In this document: positions 23,817 to 38,998 of the stretch, piece after piece
Layout: each line of letters begins with the position of its first letter
How positions within the stretch are numbered: position 1 is the first letter of the stretch
Source: Monilinia fructicola
Lineage: Eukaryota; Ascomycota; Leotiomycetes; Helotiales; Sclerotiniaceae
Direction: 5' to 3'
Length of the DNA: 64,000 bases
Assembly: GCA_008692225.1 (NCBI GenBank)
Contig: VICG01000001.1
Span: 62,001 to 126,000 of the forward strand
Program-made: the position numbers and the translations under genes
Notes under the pieces: generated by a model
What the model saw: only the letters and a program-made list of their open reading frames with translations
What the model was told of the DNA's origin: nothing
Databases searched by the model: none

Positions 23817-26800
23817 ATGAACGCCGGCTCTAACTTAGAAGGCCTATCGGAATTTAGGTGTGCTTACTTCCCTCCTGCCACACACACACAAACACGCACA
23901 AACACACAAAAACCGCCCCCAAAGCAACAGTGACACGACATAAAGTGACATGCAATATCTGCGTCGTATCCGTCTCGCCGTGTTCTCGTGCCCCCCTCAT
24001 ACATACAGAGAAGAAGTCTAAATCTCAACCGCAACCTTAACCATGAAACCCAGACCACCGGATTTCGATATCACCCTCTACTATTACTTGACCGTGTCAG
24101 AGTCCCAAACTTAAGATATGCTAAGCCTTCTTCCCCTTATCCAGTGAACGCCACGGAATCCTTCATACTTCATACTTCATGTACCTAATGAAATATTGGA
24201 TTTTCGACTCAGAATAATCATAACCTCTCTGAATCAGCCGGTCACACAACTTCAGAGTGAGACACATTCATCTTCTTTCATCGAATGTTCACCCCAACAT
24301 GCTCTTTGTTTGCGTGAGCCTATTGGTAGGGTTGTAATATCAGATATCAGAAACCAAGACCATCAAATTTAGAAATGCTGCAAATTGTCAATAAAATTTG
24401 TGCAACGGGTAGGGTTTAGTTGCTATAATCAACTGTTGCAATCACCCCTTGCATCATATCCAACTCATTATGCGCTGAGTCTCTGATGGATCGATATAAT
24501 AATAGATGAATGCAAAATTGCAAGTCAATCCGAGCATTACCCAAACACGAAGGAATCGTAACGAAAGATCGTCAAAAGCAACCATATCGCATTCTCGGGC
24601 TCAAACATACCCATTCAACATGCAGACCGTCACAATTGCAGATCATGGTCCATTCGAATGATCTATGATGTAGACGTCCCCATTATCAAAAAGCTTATGC
24701 AAAGCAAGGTTATGGGTCAAGGTGGGAAAGTTTGGGTTGGGTTCCTCACCGACTACGAAAGGCTTCCACAGAGTTTCTCAGAAGCTCCACAGCTTGCATT
24801 TGGTATCAAAGATGAGTCTGAGCTGGGAGCCTGAGCCCGCTCAACGCAATGTCTTGTAGTCATAGTCCGTTGTTCTCCCAGGATTAATAAAGTCAGAGTA
24901 GGGGTCCCCGCCTGCTCACGCCAATTACATACTCAACAGGAAGGACACCACTTCCCTCTTCCGGGGGCATCACCGAAACGCAGTTCTCACTCAGCAAAGC
25001 AAGTGAGGCAATCCACCACCCCGTGCAAGTGAGCTTGTCGTCCTCGTTAAACCTTCCTCAGATGCAGGAACAGCGCGAAGGATTATGTGATCATCATTCT
25101 CATCGCCTACTATCCACAACGACCGAGCACGGGTATATCTCCATTTTTTCTACATGACGAGCCCTACAGTACTTGGAAGATGTGTTGGTTAGCTGTTTGA
25201 AATATATACAACAGCATGGGTCTCAAGTAGTCATAGTCATACGAAGCAATACTGTATCATGATCAGAGTTTGAAAATGGGTCAGATGAGCGATGATTGCC
25301 AGGCTCGTATCAATCGCATCATTAAATATAGTTCATTATTCGTACTGTGCACTGTGTGCAGCAGTAATATCCCCTCCCGCTTGAATATTCACATCATCAC
25401 ATGGAAATCCTTCTTTCCCCTGTTGGCCCTAGCTAGCCAATGGATGAAGAGCCACACCGTATCGTGACAAGAAACCTTGAGCCAATGCCTTGTCAATTCG
25501 TACCACATGGACATGGAGCATGAGGGGCGACAAACAAGGCGACCGACTGGGCATTGGGCAGGCACGCAAGGAAGATAGACGTCAGCCCAGTAACCCGGGT
25601 GGCCAATCAAATCGCATCTCGCATCAAATAGAATTTGTCCGATATACGTACCCAAGTATATATCACGAGTATCAAGGATCAAGAATCATCACGAGCAGAT
25701 CGGTGCAGCCTCGGAGGGAAATTATGTTTGGTAGATTAAAAAAGGTTTGATATTGTTTCTGTCTTGCTTTCATCATCTCTCCATTCGAGTCATAGCTAAG
25801 TTGGTCCTCTGATAAGGATCCTTGCGCTTCATATCCATCCATTAAATCCAACAGTACATGATGCAAATCTTTCCATATCCATGGTGGTGATGCTACCAAT
25901 CCCTCAAAACTCCCAGCCCCGGAGGCAACAAGGTAGCCTATGCTTCATATCCCCATGCCAATCGTCCCTAGATCAGATAACCCCCCCGTCCCAAGACCAT
26001 GATGTGATGGAAAACGCCAGTGTTGTTGATACATAGGGTGTAAAAGGAAATCCATATTAGAAGCTCGTATGAAATCGAAACCAAGACCGATCGCCGCGGT
26101 ACAATGGATTTGTGTGTATTGGTACAATAAAAACTCAAGTCAAAGAGAAATTATGAGTGTTATAAGAGGGTATCGAGATATAGTAGAGTGCAAGCAGGTC
26201 GAGCCTGCTCGAATCTCTGCCGCACGAGAAGAGAAGTGTCGTGTCGTGGTAGAATTGAGGTGAGCGAGTGGAGTTCGCTACGCCGTTCCGAGATCCTGTC
26301 CAACATAGGCCCGATGGGTAGAATACACCCATGTACTCGGGTTGCAAAGCCTCTTAGATATATGCACGATGCTAGAGAAGCGCCGAAGAGAAGAGTAGGT
26401 TATATGACGCAACGATAAACTACCATGTCGGCGTTTTGCGGTGCCAAAAGATCAATGGCCATCCTAAGGCATGAGGCAGGGATGGTTGGTATGCATGTCA
26501 GACTGTGGTGCAATTGAAACTCTCAAAGGCGGGTCCGGCGGCTCCCTCACTCTCTAGATGATATCGGAATGTGTTCTTCGAATGTAGTGAGCGAGTGCAA
26601 TGTTCGTTCCATGTCCCCTTGAAACTTCAGTGTGTGTCTTATCGAGAGACTGAAATTTACTTGGATGGAAGAGGAGGAAGGGGACGGTTGGGTGGTGGTC
26701 CTGGGCAAGGAGGAAGGTTGGTTGGGCGGTGTTGAGCAGGCATGTTGATTGAGTGAGACAGGATGAACTGATTGTTCTGTGTAGACGAGGGATGGTTCAG

Positions 26801-27689
26801 ATGAGGTGATGATTGAAGCTGTTGATGATTCTCTCGTGAAGTGGGAGGCAGAGGATGTTATATATCTGGAGTAGTGGTGATTGGATGTGTGATAATGAAT
26901 GTTTGTTCCCAATATAAAAAATGTTTCTATTGTAGATGTAACTTGAAACTAGTAGTAGCGCTTGGTAAAAGTTATTGTGATACTTGTTGATTCTATTTTC
27001 TCCCTGCTGCAAGTTGGGGTCCTGGATCTTTATGTATTTTCGTACACACCTTGCTATGCAAACCACCATCAGACCAGACCAGGTTCAGTCTACCTGGGGG
27101 AAATTTGTCCATATTGCCTTGCTCACTGACTTTGGATCAGCGTCGGAAGGTTTGGACCTGACCTGGTCAAAGTTACTGCCAGGGCGTTACAAGCATCCCA
27201 CGCTATCGTGTTTCATTTTGGGCTGCACTTGCGTAGGGTGCCAGGTACAATGGTCTCAAAGTCGTCTTGTTGCACTTGGACGATTTAATGTGGAGCATTC
27301 ATTTTCGAAAATAATTATGGGTGATGCATACATACAGAGCCAGGATGAAAATTAATTCATGTTTCTTAGAAAGGGAAAGCTTAGTATGTAAAATAATTTT
27401 AGTTTGAAGCCATGTATAACGCCATGGAAATGCTTGCATTGTGATTACATTTGAACAGGGGCAGCTTCAGCTTGTTGGTTTAATTATTCTGTCGGCAAGA
27501 TGCATTTAGTTCAATGAGATTATCGCTTTAAGGGGCTTTTTCATCATTTTTACTTCTAAGTCACGCCTAAACTTGATGAAGGGGTAATTTCCGTTTAGCT
27601 ATTAGCGAAAACTACTTAAGCGGCTAACCATAGGGAAGGAAAGGGAAGAATTTGATAATACAGTAAGGAACACAGTAATAGGAATGAAG

Positions 27690-27721
27690 AATAAAAACAA
27701 GAACAAGAACAAGAACAAGGG
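27690..27721. repeat. (AAGAAC)n short repeat
   Basis: About five copies of AAGAAC/AACAAG, followed at about 27731 by three copies of TTCAAG. The two short arrays are partly inverse to one another (GAAC versus GTTC), so a weak hairpin is possible. Confidence 0.7.
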
Positions 27722-30700
27722 GAAGATCACGTTCAAGTTCAAGTTCAAGATCACGATTCAAAAGAACCAGAGGAAGAATGTTCTAAAACGTCTTCCTTTG
27801 AATCCCTTCGCACACAATGACGAATTTGTTCGTCATGGACCTGAGTATATCTCACATCTCCTACTATGAAAGCACAAATCATTGTTGATCGATTGTCAAG
27901 CTATCTATTCAGGATTCGAAGTCTACGTGCGAAGTGTGAATCATGTTATTTTGATTCTTCATTTAATCGTACTATCTTGGTAACAATAGACGGCGACAGG
28001 GGATATGTACACTTACCAAAAATAGTTTGACCCAATGGCAGAAAAAAAGTGGCAGAATGATTTCCGTTAAATTCCTTGTCCGTTCCAAAATGCCAATCCA
28101 CATTTTAGGAAGTGATCAGGCTGAAGATAATTTGATTGAAGGTCGATTTGAAATCTCTCTGAAATGACGATTTGATATCGATGATCATAGAGTAAGATAA
28201 CCCCCCTTCCAAATCGTCAATCTACCTCGTCAGAGACTCAGAGGTAGCTGAGTATAGCTAGGTATCCAGCCATGATCTCTATTCGTATATTTGTTATCAT
28301 CATCAATCAATAGTTCCCAAGAAGTTTGCGGGGTTGGCTTCGGTATAGTGCTGACTGTATCTTCCATGAAGTACACTCGAGTAGGCAACACCCAATAAAA
28401 TCGCCAGGTGCTCAGCCTACAAAAAGGCCAAGGATCGTGAGGAATCGTGTCCATACGCAGCCTTGCAAGTTCATGTACGCTCGAATAGTACGCCGCAGCT
28501 TGTATTTCCAAGGCTATTTCCGACTCTCGAATAGAAAGATCATCATATGATCATTCGTCGATATCTGCCGCAATAACCAAAAGACCAAATTCATACCTAC
28601 CTACATCACCATGATATCAAATGTGGGGTGTACATATGCCGATGGGGATAGACTACAGCCCGTGTTTTCCCCCTCATCTCTTGCCGTGTCTCTCACTCTT
28701 ATTTCTCATTTTCGTAAGCGTCGTTCGTACTTTGATCAATCATAAGCTACTGTAGGTACCACATCTAATCGTGCGTGTAGAAAACGGGCATTGTCAACGG
28801 TCTATGGTTAGTCATTCATTCTTCACGTATCATAAAACACAGGATGACTGCTGAGCTTGATTTTCGTTTTAGCCCCTTTCGCCGTCTTCGATCATGACTG
28901 AATTCAGATAGCAATGCATGCATACCCGCAAAAGATCTGTTAATCCAGTGCTTAAATACTAGGAAATGATTGGTTAATATATCATACACATAATTAAAGC
29001 TATGTGCATGCATAGCACCCGCGCAGTCAATTCTAAATATGTATACGGCTATTCACTTCACGATATCTGGGCGTGCATATACAAGCAGATCTGGCTAAAT
29101 ACAGCCGCGCATAAATTTTCGTATTTCAACCTTTTATCCATGCCCAAAACGTGGAGTTGATAGATTTCCTTTTGCCTTCCCGTCCACCATCTTACCCCTC
29201 GCATCGCCGTTCTCGAGGCTGTGGTACCTGAATATCAGACAAAGGAAGATAATAAGAAATTTACCTAAATTGTTTCTCGAGCCCATGCTTCCGATTCTTC
29301 CCGCAAAACTCATATTCGTGACCAAGTTCATCTCATTGAGGTTTTGAAACCATTATGCGAAGTGGCTGAGCAGTAACCAAGTAATCAAGCGAGCTTTTTC
29401 AATATTTCGGGATACGAAAGACATAGGGCTTGACATTCAATAGATATGATCAGGGAATGGTCTAAGCTGACCTGCTACGTATTCAAAACTTTTCGATTCC
29501 TTCCAAAGTCTCATCGTCTCAACCAAAAGGAAAAACAACAACATACGAACTCAAAATCCTAGATATCTCGTAATCAACTTCACATGTGAAAATTTCAAAA
29601 ATCACATCTCCATAAGGCCCATAACCATAAAATGCCAAGTCTAGGATCATAGGTCACCTGGACAGTAGAGTGGATATGTATACTTCACCTCCAAATAACC
29701 GTACGATCTTTTCTCGCTAGAAACCCCTGATACAAGGCTGAGGCGAGTCATAAACCATCTTCCCTAGGTAGAACCCCAGCCCTTGCGTTTGTCGCGCAAA
29801 TTAAAAAGAATTTCCCTTGCTGCAAAATTCGCGATACCTGTCGATTGTTGAGTGCCGAAGAGGCCGAAACGCATATTTCTGGGCTCCGTTTTGCCTCCTC
29901 CAAGTATCAGGGTGGAGAGCGGAGATGGAGTTTTGAGATTATTGAAATCAATCTATCTGCTAATCCATTTTGATGTCGTGCCAGATTTCACTTCTTGAAG
30001 TGGACTTGTCCGTTTCTCAATGAGGGCATTCCCGCGCTCAAAGAGGATAATCTTAGAGAGCTTGCGGAGAATAAAATGAGCATCCCATTCTTTTTTTTTC
30101 GTTTGGTGGTACAAGCTGAGTGCTCACAGCGTTTGGCGCGCAAATTGGAGATTTTGTCTGTCGTTGTCTGAGCTCTCGGACATTAATCTCGCGATTTTGA
30201 TGGTATTTTCAAGAAGAGGAGATCATCATCTTCCCTTTTGTCTCAACATCTGCCTTCCTCGATAACCGATCGCAAGAGCCCTGAAGTAGAACAAAGACTT
30301 CATTTGTTATGTTTCGTTCAGACTGTTGTTGATCACATCATTCCCATGGCCCGACTGAGTGACGGCTCGGTATCCATACTGTATCAGTATCAGTATCAGC
30401 AGTATATTGGGGTAAAGAAATGTCTGCAAGCTCAAGTTGGGTCAATACCCGCTCCGCTAAATTCGTCAAATCACTAGGGATTAAGCAATGATACCTCAAT
30501 GATCAGATCTTCGCCTGTCAACATGAAGAAGTCTCTTGTATCCTTAATTCTACCGAATGATTTTCCGATGCGGAGAAAAAACCTAGAAAATCAGTACATC
30601 ATGATGCAACAGCGGAGCGCTGCCATCAAGCTTTTTTCATTTCCCATCCACCGGCGTTCAAGATAATGTAGAAGATGGAATCTCCCCTCACCGCTAAGAT

Positions 30701-31045
30701 TAAACTTCGTGATATCGATATTCGTGCTGCCAGAAAGAACTCAAATACAGGACGCTAACACGATAAGGCCCCATAGAGGAGTTCTGCAATGATTTCTATT
30801 GGAACCTTCAATTTCAAATCATGGAGCCTTTCCAAAGCAATTGGTATGATTGGCTTTTTCCACCTTATCTTAGCGTCCTGATTTGAGTACCTTATGATGG
30901 CACGAGTATCCAACATTCCTCGACTGGAAAGAAACGTCACCGAGAGTCACCGTGATTTCACTACTGCAAGGTCTCTCTCGTTCCTGCGCTAGATTTGGCT
31001 CTAGGAGAATATATTCAATAGACGCTCTGAAGGCGGTGAGTATAA

Positions 31046-31141
31046 GTTCAATTCAAGTTTTAATCCAAGTTTAATCCAAGTTTAATTCAAGTCTAATTCA
31101 AGTCTAATTCAATTATTCAAGTCTAATTCAAGTCTAATTCG
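31046..31141. repeat. Tandem (TTCAAGTCTAA)n-like array
   Basis: About eight imperfect copies of an 11-12 bp unit related to TTCAAGTCTAA or TTCAAGTTTAA. The copies differ mainly by C/T changes, which fits a decaying tandem array. Confidence 0.8.
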
Positions 31142-34100
31142 TTTACCTCTTGGTTTACTTGTATACATGCCAAGCTTCCAAGATCTCCAAGAATAGTTCA
31201 AGAATGGTTCATACAGTCATACTTTATTTTTAATACACTTTTTGATGTTGATATCAGTTAGGCGTCAAACTTTACCATACTGCAGTACTGTACAAAAACT
31301 TCGTTCCTGAGCTTGTATGTCCACTTCCCCTTGAGATTATCTGTGTCCATAGCTACTCACTCGTTCGCATATCGAGTGACACCTTGACATATCGCCGAAC
31401 TTCGAGTATATTCAACAGATCGAGATAGTTTACCGCCGATCACCATAGTTCTGAAGTTCTGAACCTCAGGTTTTCTTCTGCTTAGACGAAATTATGCCAA
31501 ACCGAGAAATGAAATCCAATAGCTTAACGTTTTGATAGCGCACAGCCCCTCATCTTTCTCCTCACGACTCCTCTTTGCATGCCACTTTAGGTTCTCCTCA
31601 TCATGTTATTGTATGATCTTTGGCACCTATCTCCCCTCATTCTACTCCAAGTCGAAAGGACACATCTGTCGATATCATACTCATCGTCGCTGGCAATGTA
31701 ACGCAAACTATAAGCATCGACGCCAACAAAATTACGGTGCCAGCAAACACAATAGAGTTTGGTCTTACTACTGTAACTATCAACACGAAGTTCATTCCAT
31801 CCATACATCTTATGAACCCCTTTTTGCATAGAACTCCTACTGCATTGACTAAACATAAACAGGTGAAAAAGTAAACAGGCCAATCCGCTAGCAAGCCAAC
31901 ACGCCAACACGCCAACAAGCCAGAGTATAATTACACACGTAAATCAGCATTTCAAGATCAAGAGTCCTTCTTCATAAAAACTTAATAATCTGCTCAACAT
32001 AATTGTGAAGACCAACCCCATTTCGGTCACTCCGTACCGTTATCCCCACAGACCAGGGATTACCCGTTCCGCCCACACAAAACTACTATATGAGAGGGTA
32101 GACGAATCACCAAAAGAGTTAACCTCGCAAAATGCATCCAATCATCAAGCAGGAGAGTTAATTGCTTGACCAATCTATAGAAAAATTCTAGAAAAAAAAG
32201 CGCAGATTGAGAAAATCAGGGTTCTGATCCACCGGATTATCATTATCATTACTGTACTGTAGTATCATCAGTGACAGACTGACAGTCATTGTCTTGTAAG
32301 CTGTACCTGCGTGTGGCCCTGATGCCCTGGCAAGCTGGCAAGCTGGCACACACGGAGTACAGTACCGTACAAGGAAATCATGTCAGGATTGTAATCACGT
32401 CACTTCTACCCTGATCCATCTCTCCATATGCACATACTGTATAACGAACTGTACGGAGTACGGAGTACATCTTCATACACTGCATGCATGCACATGAGAT
32501 TTCCAGTCCTCAGCAGCAAACTTGTCAGGAGAATAATGGATTCAGATCAATTTTAAAAATTATCTACACGCACATCATGCGACTCATCATATCAAAACGT
32601 GACCTTGACCTCTTGTCGGTGAATATCAAACTCTTCTGAAACCACATCTCGGAAGTTTCCAGAATTTCATACTTGAGATGAAATGAAGGGGGCAAGCGAA
32701 AATTCTAAACTGTTATGCATTAGCGCTCCACAAGCACGCACAGTACAGACAACCAACTGCGAACTCGTTTCACGTTTCGCATAAGCTGAATTAAATTCAG
32801 ATCTTCATTGATTTGCTCAGTCAGTTATTATTCGTGAAAGATAGATAGGTAACACACCATTGACCAGTAAACGGCGCAACCATGTAAGATAGAGGGAAAA
32901 TAATAAAGGAGTTCGCAAGGAAGCACCAAAACATGTGGTTGGTCACTTGTGACAAGAACCTCCTTTCCTTGGGGGGCAGAGGGAAAGATCCACTTTTGAA
33001 AAACAGGCATGGATGATGATGGATAATTGTCACATACAGTATGGTGACGCCGTGACGGGAAGCGAAATTCAACAGTCAGGCCATTCATTCATTAGACCAG
33101 TTACGACGTGGAGCTGGAGAAATTTTTGTAATTTCATTTCAACTTGACCGCCTTATGGTACCATAGACTTTAGCCACAGGAGTGATCTCCACCTGGGGGT
33201 TCTCAGAAATTACATTTTTTGACTTTTTATGGCAATTTGGTGAACGGTACTTCTTGTCGGACACGAACGCAGGTCCCTGAATTTGACTTGATCTTGGGGA
33301 TTCCTGGTTTTCTTTTGCTTCAAACATTTTTGAACCTTAAGGCTGTGGAGTCTCAACAAAATCCTTCGAAATTTCTTCTAGAAGGTTTCCACCTTCAGAT
33401 GGGACAACAAGGCGACTATGTGCAGGGAATTTATCAGTTCAGGAAGATTACATGTATGGAAGCTTATATCCAACAGATCTCAACCACGGAATCTTCCTTT
33501 CCAACATGTTTCTGCGGTGTTAATGCGAAAACTCCAGGGCCCAGGGCTGATGGTTACTTTTCATTAAGACGCCGAAGCCGAAGATATCATCAGCATTTGG
33601 AGATGGGAGACTCGGAATGCTGATCTAGGATCTGGGATCGAGGACTTTCACTTTGAAATATTCCGAATATCTGCAGCCATGCGAAGCTTTTCGTAATTTT
33701 CTTTTCGTTTCGGGTTTGATCTTTGACGGTGATGTTGAAACTGCTAATTTGCCACTGAAGATTGGACAACTTTGCTTACGAATTAGTGATGTTTTATGGT
33801 GCTGGCTGCCTGTCCTCCGTAGTATAGGCCAAAGAGCAGTGTCAGACTACAGTTACGGCCCGCTGGACCCTGAATCGATCTAAAGGGAGAACACGTCCAT
33901 CCTTCAAACAGGACTAAAGACGAGTCACCTACTGTCTCTGTCTGTGCTAAGCTCACCGCTCCTCTTCCATACAACTACTCACCACACCGTCACTTCCGAG
34001 ACTTGGTGGAAATTACATTTTTCAGGTACGCAAGGAAAATTCGAGTCATAGGGTATTGTTCACGAAATAAGATCCGCGACTAGAAAAATAAAAGAACAAT

Positions 34101-34531
34101 CTGTCAACTTCTTCCACGTGGAGGGCTAGGATATTGCTTGTCCTACCTCGTTTTTTCAAAACCTGAACTTCCACCCGCTTAGTTTCCAAGATTCCAAAAC
34201 AATCTTCTAGAAATTTGGTGAGAATCGTGGGGAGGGGATATCCTTGAGATGGTAATAGGGATGGATCATACAGGTAGTGAGTGTTGTGAAGGCGGTGAGG
34301 TGCAATCATGATTTGGTTCAAAGACAGGGAAAGAGGTTTTCGATACGGATTACATGATTTACATCCAAGGCCAAGATTCCAAGCGACGATTCGCAAGTGC
34401 ATGTTCTATTTTCAGCAGTACTGGGAACCAACACCAATGTTGCTCTTGGAAAATCGGTTTTAAGAACTTGGTCGTCCGATATCTCGATTTACGAGCGGAA
34501 TGACGGGCGGATATGATGTACGGCGGGATGC

Positions 34532-34846
34532 TCACGTACTGTTTGATGTAACAAATCGATAAATTTCTTCAATCCGATCGAGATCTCCAGAGAAAATTGC
34601 TTTGCGAATAGGAGGGAGCCAAGGAAGAGAAGTACGTAAACCCCGTCGGAAAGGACGGCGAATGATCATTATGATATATGAAGCTCGAGCATGGAAAGGA
34701 CCTTGTGCCCCGGTGATAATATGGATGCGAGATGGAAGTGCACCCTCTGGTTTTGCACACTGTATTTCTAATTCCATACCTGATGATAAACTTTTCACCG
34801 AAACATCATGGAGAAATTCGAATATTCGGCGTTGAGGAATATTCTT
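34532..34846 (-). pseudogene. Coding-like relic, possibly from an ankyrin-repeat protein
   Basis: The minus strand is open for about 104 codons and reads like protein: IPQRRIFEFLHDVSVKSLSS, then ALPSRIHIITGAQGPFHARA, then LPPIRKAIFSGDLDRIEEIY. It ends at a plausible GTACGT splice donor at 34539. The last block resembles the lead-in to ankyrin repeats (IRKAI.SGDL..I). No ATG start, no continuing repeats and no convincing following exon are visible, and the frame upstream is closed by TAG while a neighbouring frame is open. It is called a relic of a larger gene; the ankyrin assignment is a guess from wording. Confidence 0.3.
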
Positions 34847-37800
34847 CTACTTGCCGTTTCGCTGTACGTACAAATACACAAAGCAGCTCTAAATCCTTCC
34901 TCCCAGGCCCTACCAAATGCACATCAACCACCAATCAATAAACCCTCAAACTCCCAGTCTGGAACTCATATTCCCACCTCGTAAGCGCCAGGAGGAACCG
35001 AATTAAAATCTCCCGGGACCTCGTCTTACACGCCTAGTAAGATAAGCGCCCGTCGTGGCGCCATCTTAACCTCCGTCCGTATTATGCCTTAAATGCAGTG
35101 GACGCGGGTGGGAATCCTTCGTTTCCAATTCAACAGGAAATAGAAAGACAGACAGACGCCTCTTCGCTTCACGATGATGCGAAGAAATAGCCCTACAACA
35201 CATCAACAGTAATACTCGCGAGGATCCAAACACGACAAAATGTGCGAGGCTGAAAATGGCCATGCACATACAGAGTAATTGTTATTAGAGCGACTGGAAG
35301 GTTTGCTTGCGTAAGGCTTACGATTACGGTTACGATTCTAGCCCATATTCATGCGTGGAGTCAGCGGACAAGTGTCCCAAATTTTACGTGTAATCTGGAT
35401 CCGCACCTTCTCGAAAACCAAGAGTGAGGTAATTGGACTATTGAAAGGATTCATCATCCGTCTTATCTCTGTTTCGTCTTTTCTCTTGTTTAATCGTATT
35501 AGTCCATCAATCCTGATTCCTTCGCCATCTCGCTTAGTTCTATCATCATCATCGACATATCATCTCCACATACAGTTACGGCAACCGAGTCAAGATGTCT
35601 TGGCCCAAGGTGTAATGCGAGTAAGCAAGATCTCAGAGCCAAGTACATGAACAACAGCCAGTCATGTTATTCACATAGAAACTGGCGGGAACTTTATGGA
35701 AATCAAGGAATGGGAACGTCACTCCCGAAAGTTTTATTGCAGGCTGGTAATTCCGGGTGGGTAGGCTGGGCCGGTGAAGATATACTAGGGATTTGATCAC
35801 ATATGCCGGGGATTTGGAAGGCCTTGCCCCGTCATATATGAATGGCACCTGTCAAGATGCAGAGACTGAGATTGGGATGCTGCCAAGTTGGCAGAGGTGA
35901 TTTATGGATTGATTAAGCATCAGATGTCAGAGATAGGAGAGGGACATAAGAGAGCTCTGTGTAATATAAAAGTATCATTATTGCAGAATTACAGAAAGAT
36001 ATAATTCAGATATCAAAGCAATCACCAAGCGTCTACCAATCCACCTCTCAAGCTGCACCCTTTCATCACACACCGTGAGTTCTGTTCCCAACATCTCATA
36101 TCTATCTCCCAGCTCATCCCACCCCATCTATCATATAAAACCCACAATCTAAAACTCCATCCATTGTCACAACCGTCTGCTATTTCAACGTACACAGCAG
36201 AACCGTTGTCTCGTTCCCAGCCCAACACTCCGAGCCCAGGGATCATAATGGCGCACCACAAAAGCTTATTGGAACAAATCTCAAGAGTTCTTTCTCTGGA
36301 GACTTAGCTGATGGATGTGTGGTGACCATCGAGACGAACAGCAGGTATGGAAACGTGACTTTCGAAAGAATTGGTACGGATTGATCTGAATCCTGGCCCA
36401 AGGGCGATCTACGTGGAGGGATAGCTAAAGGGAGAATGTTAGTTGCATGTAGACGAGGCTGAGATGATGCTACTGAAGGCGGTCAGTCATCTTAGTGATG
36501 GCGGTGTGGAATAGAGTTGAACTTGGGAACTAGTGATGATATGCCTTCATTTGGATACAAGCTATCTCCCGCATTTTCAAGCCCAAGCAATTCTTTTCTT
36601 CGATAATACATTACCCAATGAAGCAAGATACAGATCCTGTAGGTATAACCCCTCTTTCCACTTTCGATAAAGACAAAACGAAGATAGACGGCCCGGCTCA
36701 GCAGCAGCAATGACGATGACGTACGGCTATGGAGTTCTTCCCCATGGCTTGTGAAGCGTCTCGTCTCATCCTACTAGAGTTTCGATAGTAAAGGAATTCA
36801 GCTATACGGAAGCGTCGGCTATGGCGCACGGCCATGTCAAGAATGGAAACAATAGTAATGATCGTATTCATCAGGGTTCTGGTTGATGCCAAAGAAAGAA
36901 TGCGATAACTCTGACCGTTTTTCCATATCTTTGATCGCATCGTCGATGATCTGCAGCTTATGCTACCGGTAAAACGTTGCCATATCCAGAGACACCCATA
37001 TACAATAGGAATCTCCATCTACATCCCGCTGTCTGTGAGTCCGTGTCACAGTTGAAAGTCCAAGCGGGATATTGGCAGCTTTTGCATGCAAGAATGATCG
37101 GAGCTATAGAGCAAGTAGTAATCAAAGCTACATATGAGTGGGCAAAATTCTCGTATACGCTAGACGTATCGAGATGATGGCGGAAATTCTCCAATGATAA
37201 TCATGGAAAAACTAGCCGACCATTCAACATAGAGATAGCCGAACCTTATGATGACACTGTCGATCAAGGAAGATCATTTTCACAACTAACGGCAGCAGTC
37301 ATCGCCTCGTGGCGCTGGGAATATTCCATCCATTCAGCTGTTTTAACGGTCCCCAAGTATCGATCAATTGTACGTTTCACCATATCGGCGGAGCCCGAAA
37401 ACCTGGCCTCAACTAGTATTCGGAAAGGTTATCACTGATCATCACCGACTGATTGCAAAATGTCTTACTTAGCGATTCCCATAGGAGCAGCACGTACGAC
37501 CAATGGTTATCAGTTATTTTCCTTGTCTACTTTCAAGAACTTTCAGCGCCATGATCTTTTCAAAAATTTAAACCCTCTGAGAAGCAGGATTCACGTCTTC
37601 CTTCCGGAAAATAAAAGGTTTTTTCTGTGGGGAATACATAACATGTATGAAACTGTCCCGTTCGCATCAGCAACATTACTGGAGTAGCCACGGCCATCGT
37701 GGAAATCAGTATTGATCTGAACTTGACTGCACCTGTGTATCGTGCACACTAGATGAAAAGTAATGAACCTATATTCGTATCGTTAATTTGTTTACAATGT

Positions 37801-38998
37801 GCATATACTTCAGTGACGTATTGTTTGTGGGGATGACGGGAGCGGGCGGGAGGATAGCGGACATTGGGGCTTGGACTATGTTGAATAACCTCAAGACATA
37901 GCGAGAACTCTATTTGGCGGCCTTGCTCCTAAGTAAGTTAAAGTGACGCCTGACATTCAATGTAATAAAAGAGAGTTCAACGTAGTCGCCGACCTGGACA
38001 ATATCTGTATGAGAATAGCATGGAGTGAACTTCAGAATAGCAAGCAGAGATAACTGCTGTCACGCACCCAGTTTGCGTTCGGTCACATGGATCATTGCGA
38101 TGGCTGGGTCATTGGTTCTAGGGTTACTCACAGGTGTATGCTCACGCTGTGACTTACCGCATACACTTCGCTGAGCAAGTATAACCGAGTTGACTCTACG
38201 ACAGATTCAATAGTAGTTGTAGAAAATAGTGTTAGGATAATATTGGGTATCCCGTGCCATTGACGCCAACGGATATTGTTTTTGATGTCAGCCTTCCTTG
38301 AGCCAAACCAACTTCCTATCATGAAACTTACATATACTCAGTAGCCACGAGAGCTAGCGGTTGAGGGCTAGCCGTGCGTTGAATCTGAACTTGACATAGC
38401 CCAACTTTCTATGTTGTGTATAAGGACTCAAAGAGAGTACTATCCCTGTCCTTAAATAAGCCACGAGAAAAGACAAAAGTCTAGATTTATGACTATCTAT
38501 AACGGCCTCGCGACTCGGAGTTGAGAGCCTCTCGTGAAGGCCTAACTTGAAATTTACAAGTGTTGGGGTTAAGACTCAGTAGAATGACCTTACCATATGC
38601 TGTTGAAGTGATAAGGTAAAGCTTCAAGCTGAAAATTCTCATTCTAGGCTTTGAGTTTGGTATACTCCGAAGACAAATCAACTTGTCAATGCTTGTCAAC
38701 ATCCAATTTTTGCGTACAGTATTTCAAAAACTTATCCACATTCGAAGGATGATCATCTTGACTTCCTAGTAAATATTGAGAAGATGGTCTGTTCTCAAAT
38801 AGCCTCTTCCTGTTGGATGAATTTCGCGAAGGTCTGGACCATCTAGGATTTCCCCGAGAAGTATGAACTCGGCAGTTCTATGTGCGGGGATCCGATGAGC
38901 AAGAGCTACATTCATTGGATATTGCATGCGAATTTTGATCTTAAGCCAAATAACTGAAGATCCTCTGATTGTATATCCCAGGATCAAAATTCAGGACC

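Larger units (their letters stand above)
22935..38998. other. 16-kb gene desert
   Basis: No intact gene can be supported across about 16 kb. Base composition looks moderate rather than extremely AT-rich, so this is not the same kind of DNA as the 57-58.6 kb island. It holds microsatellites (23161-23213, 23702-23816, 27690-27721, 31046-31141), short direct repeats (32329-32349) and one coding-like relic near 34.5 kb. Open stretches of 60-134 codons occur on both strands. The longest (33219-33623, +) begins at a TTG and has no recognisable content. Small intron-rich genes or long non-coding transcripts cannot be excluded by eye. Confidence 0.6.

Noticed and set aside
31620..31874. 84-codon plus-strand stretch with beta-strand-like wording
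   Set aside because: It starts at TTG directly after an in-frame TGA and I see no acceptor site that would give it a start. Other frames over it are equally open.
33219..33623. 134-codon open stretch on the plus strand
   Set aside because: It begins at TTG with no ATG near the start, has no motif or family, and the opposite strand is also partly open.
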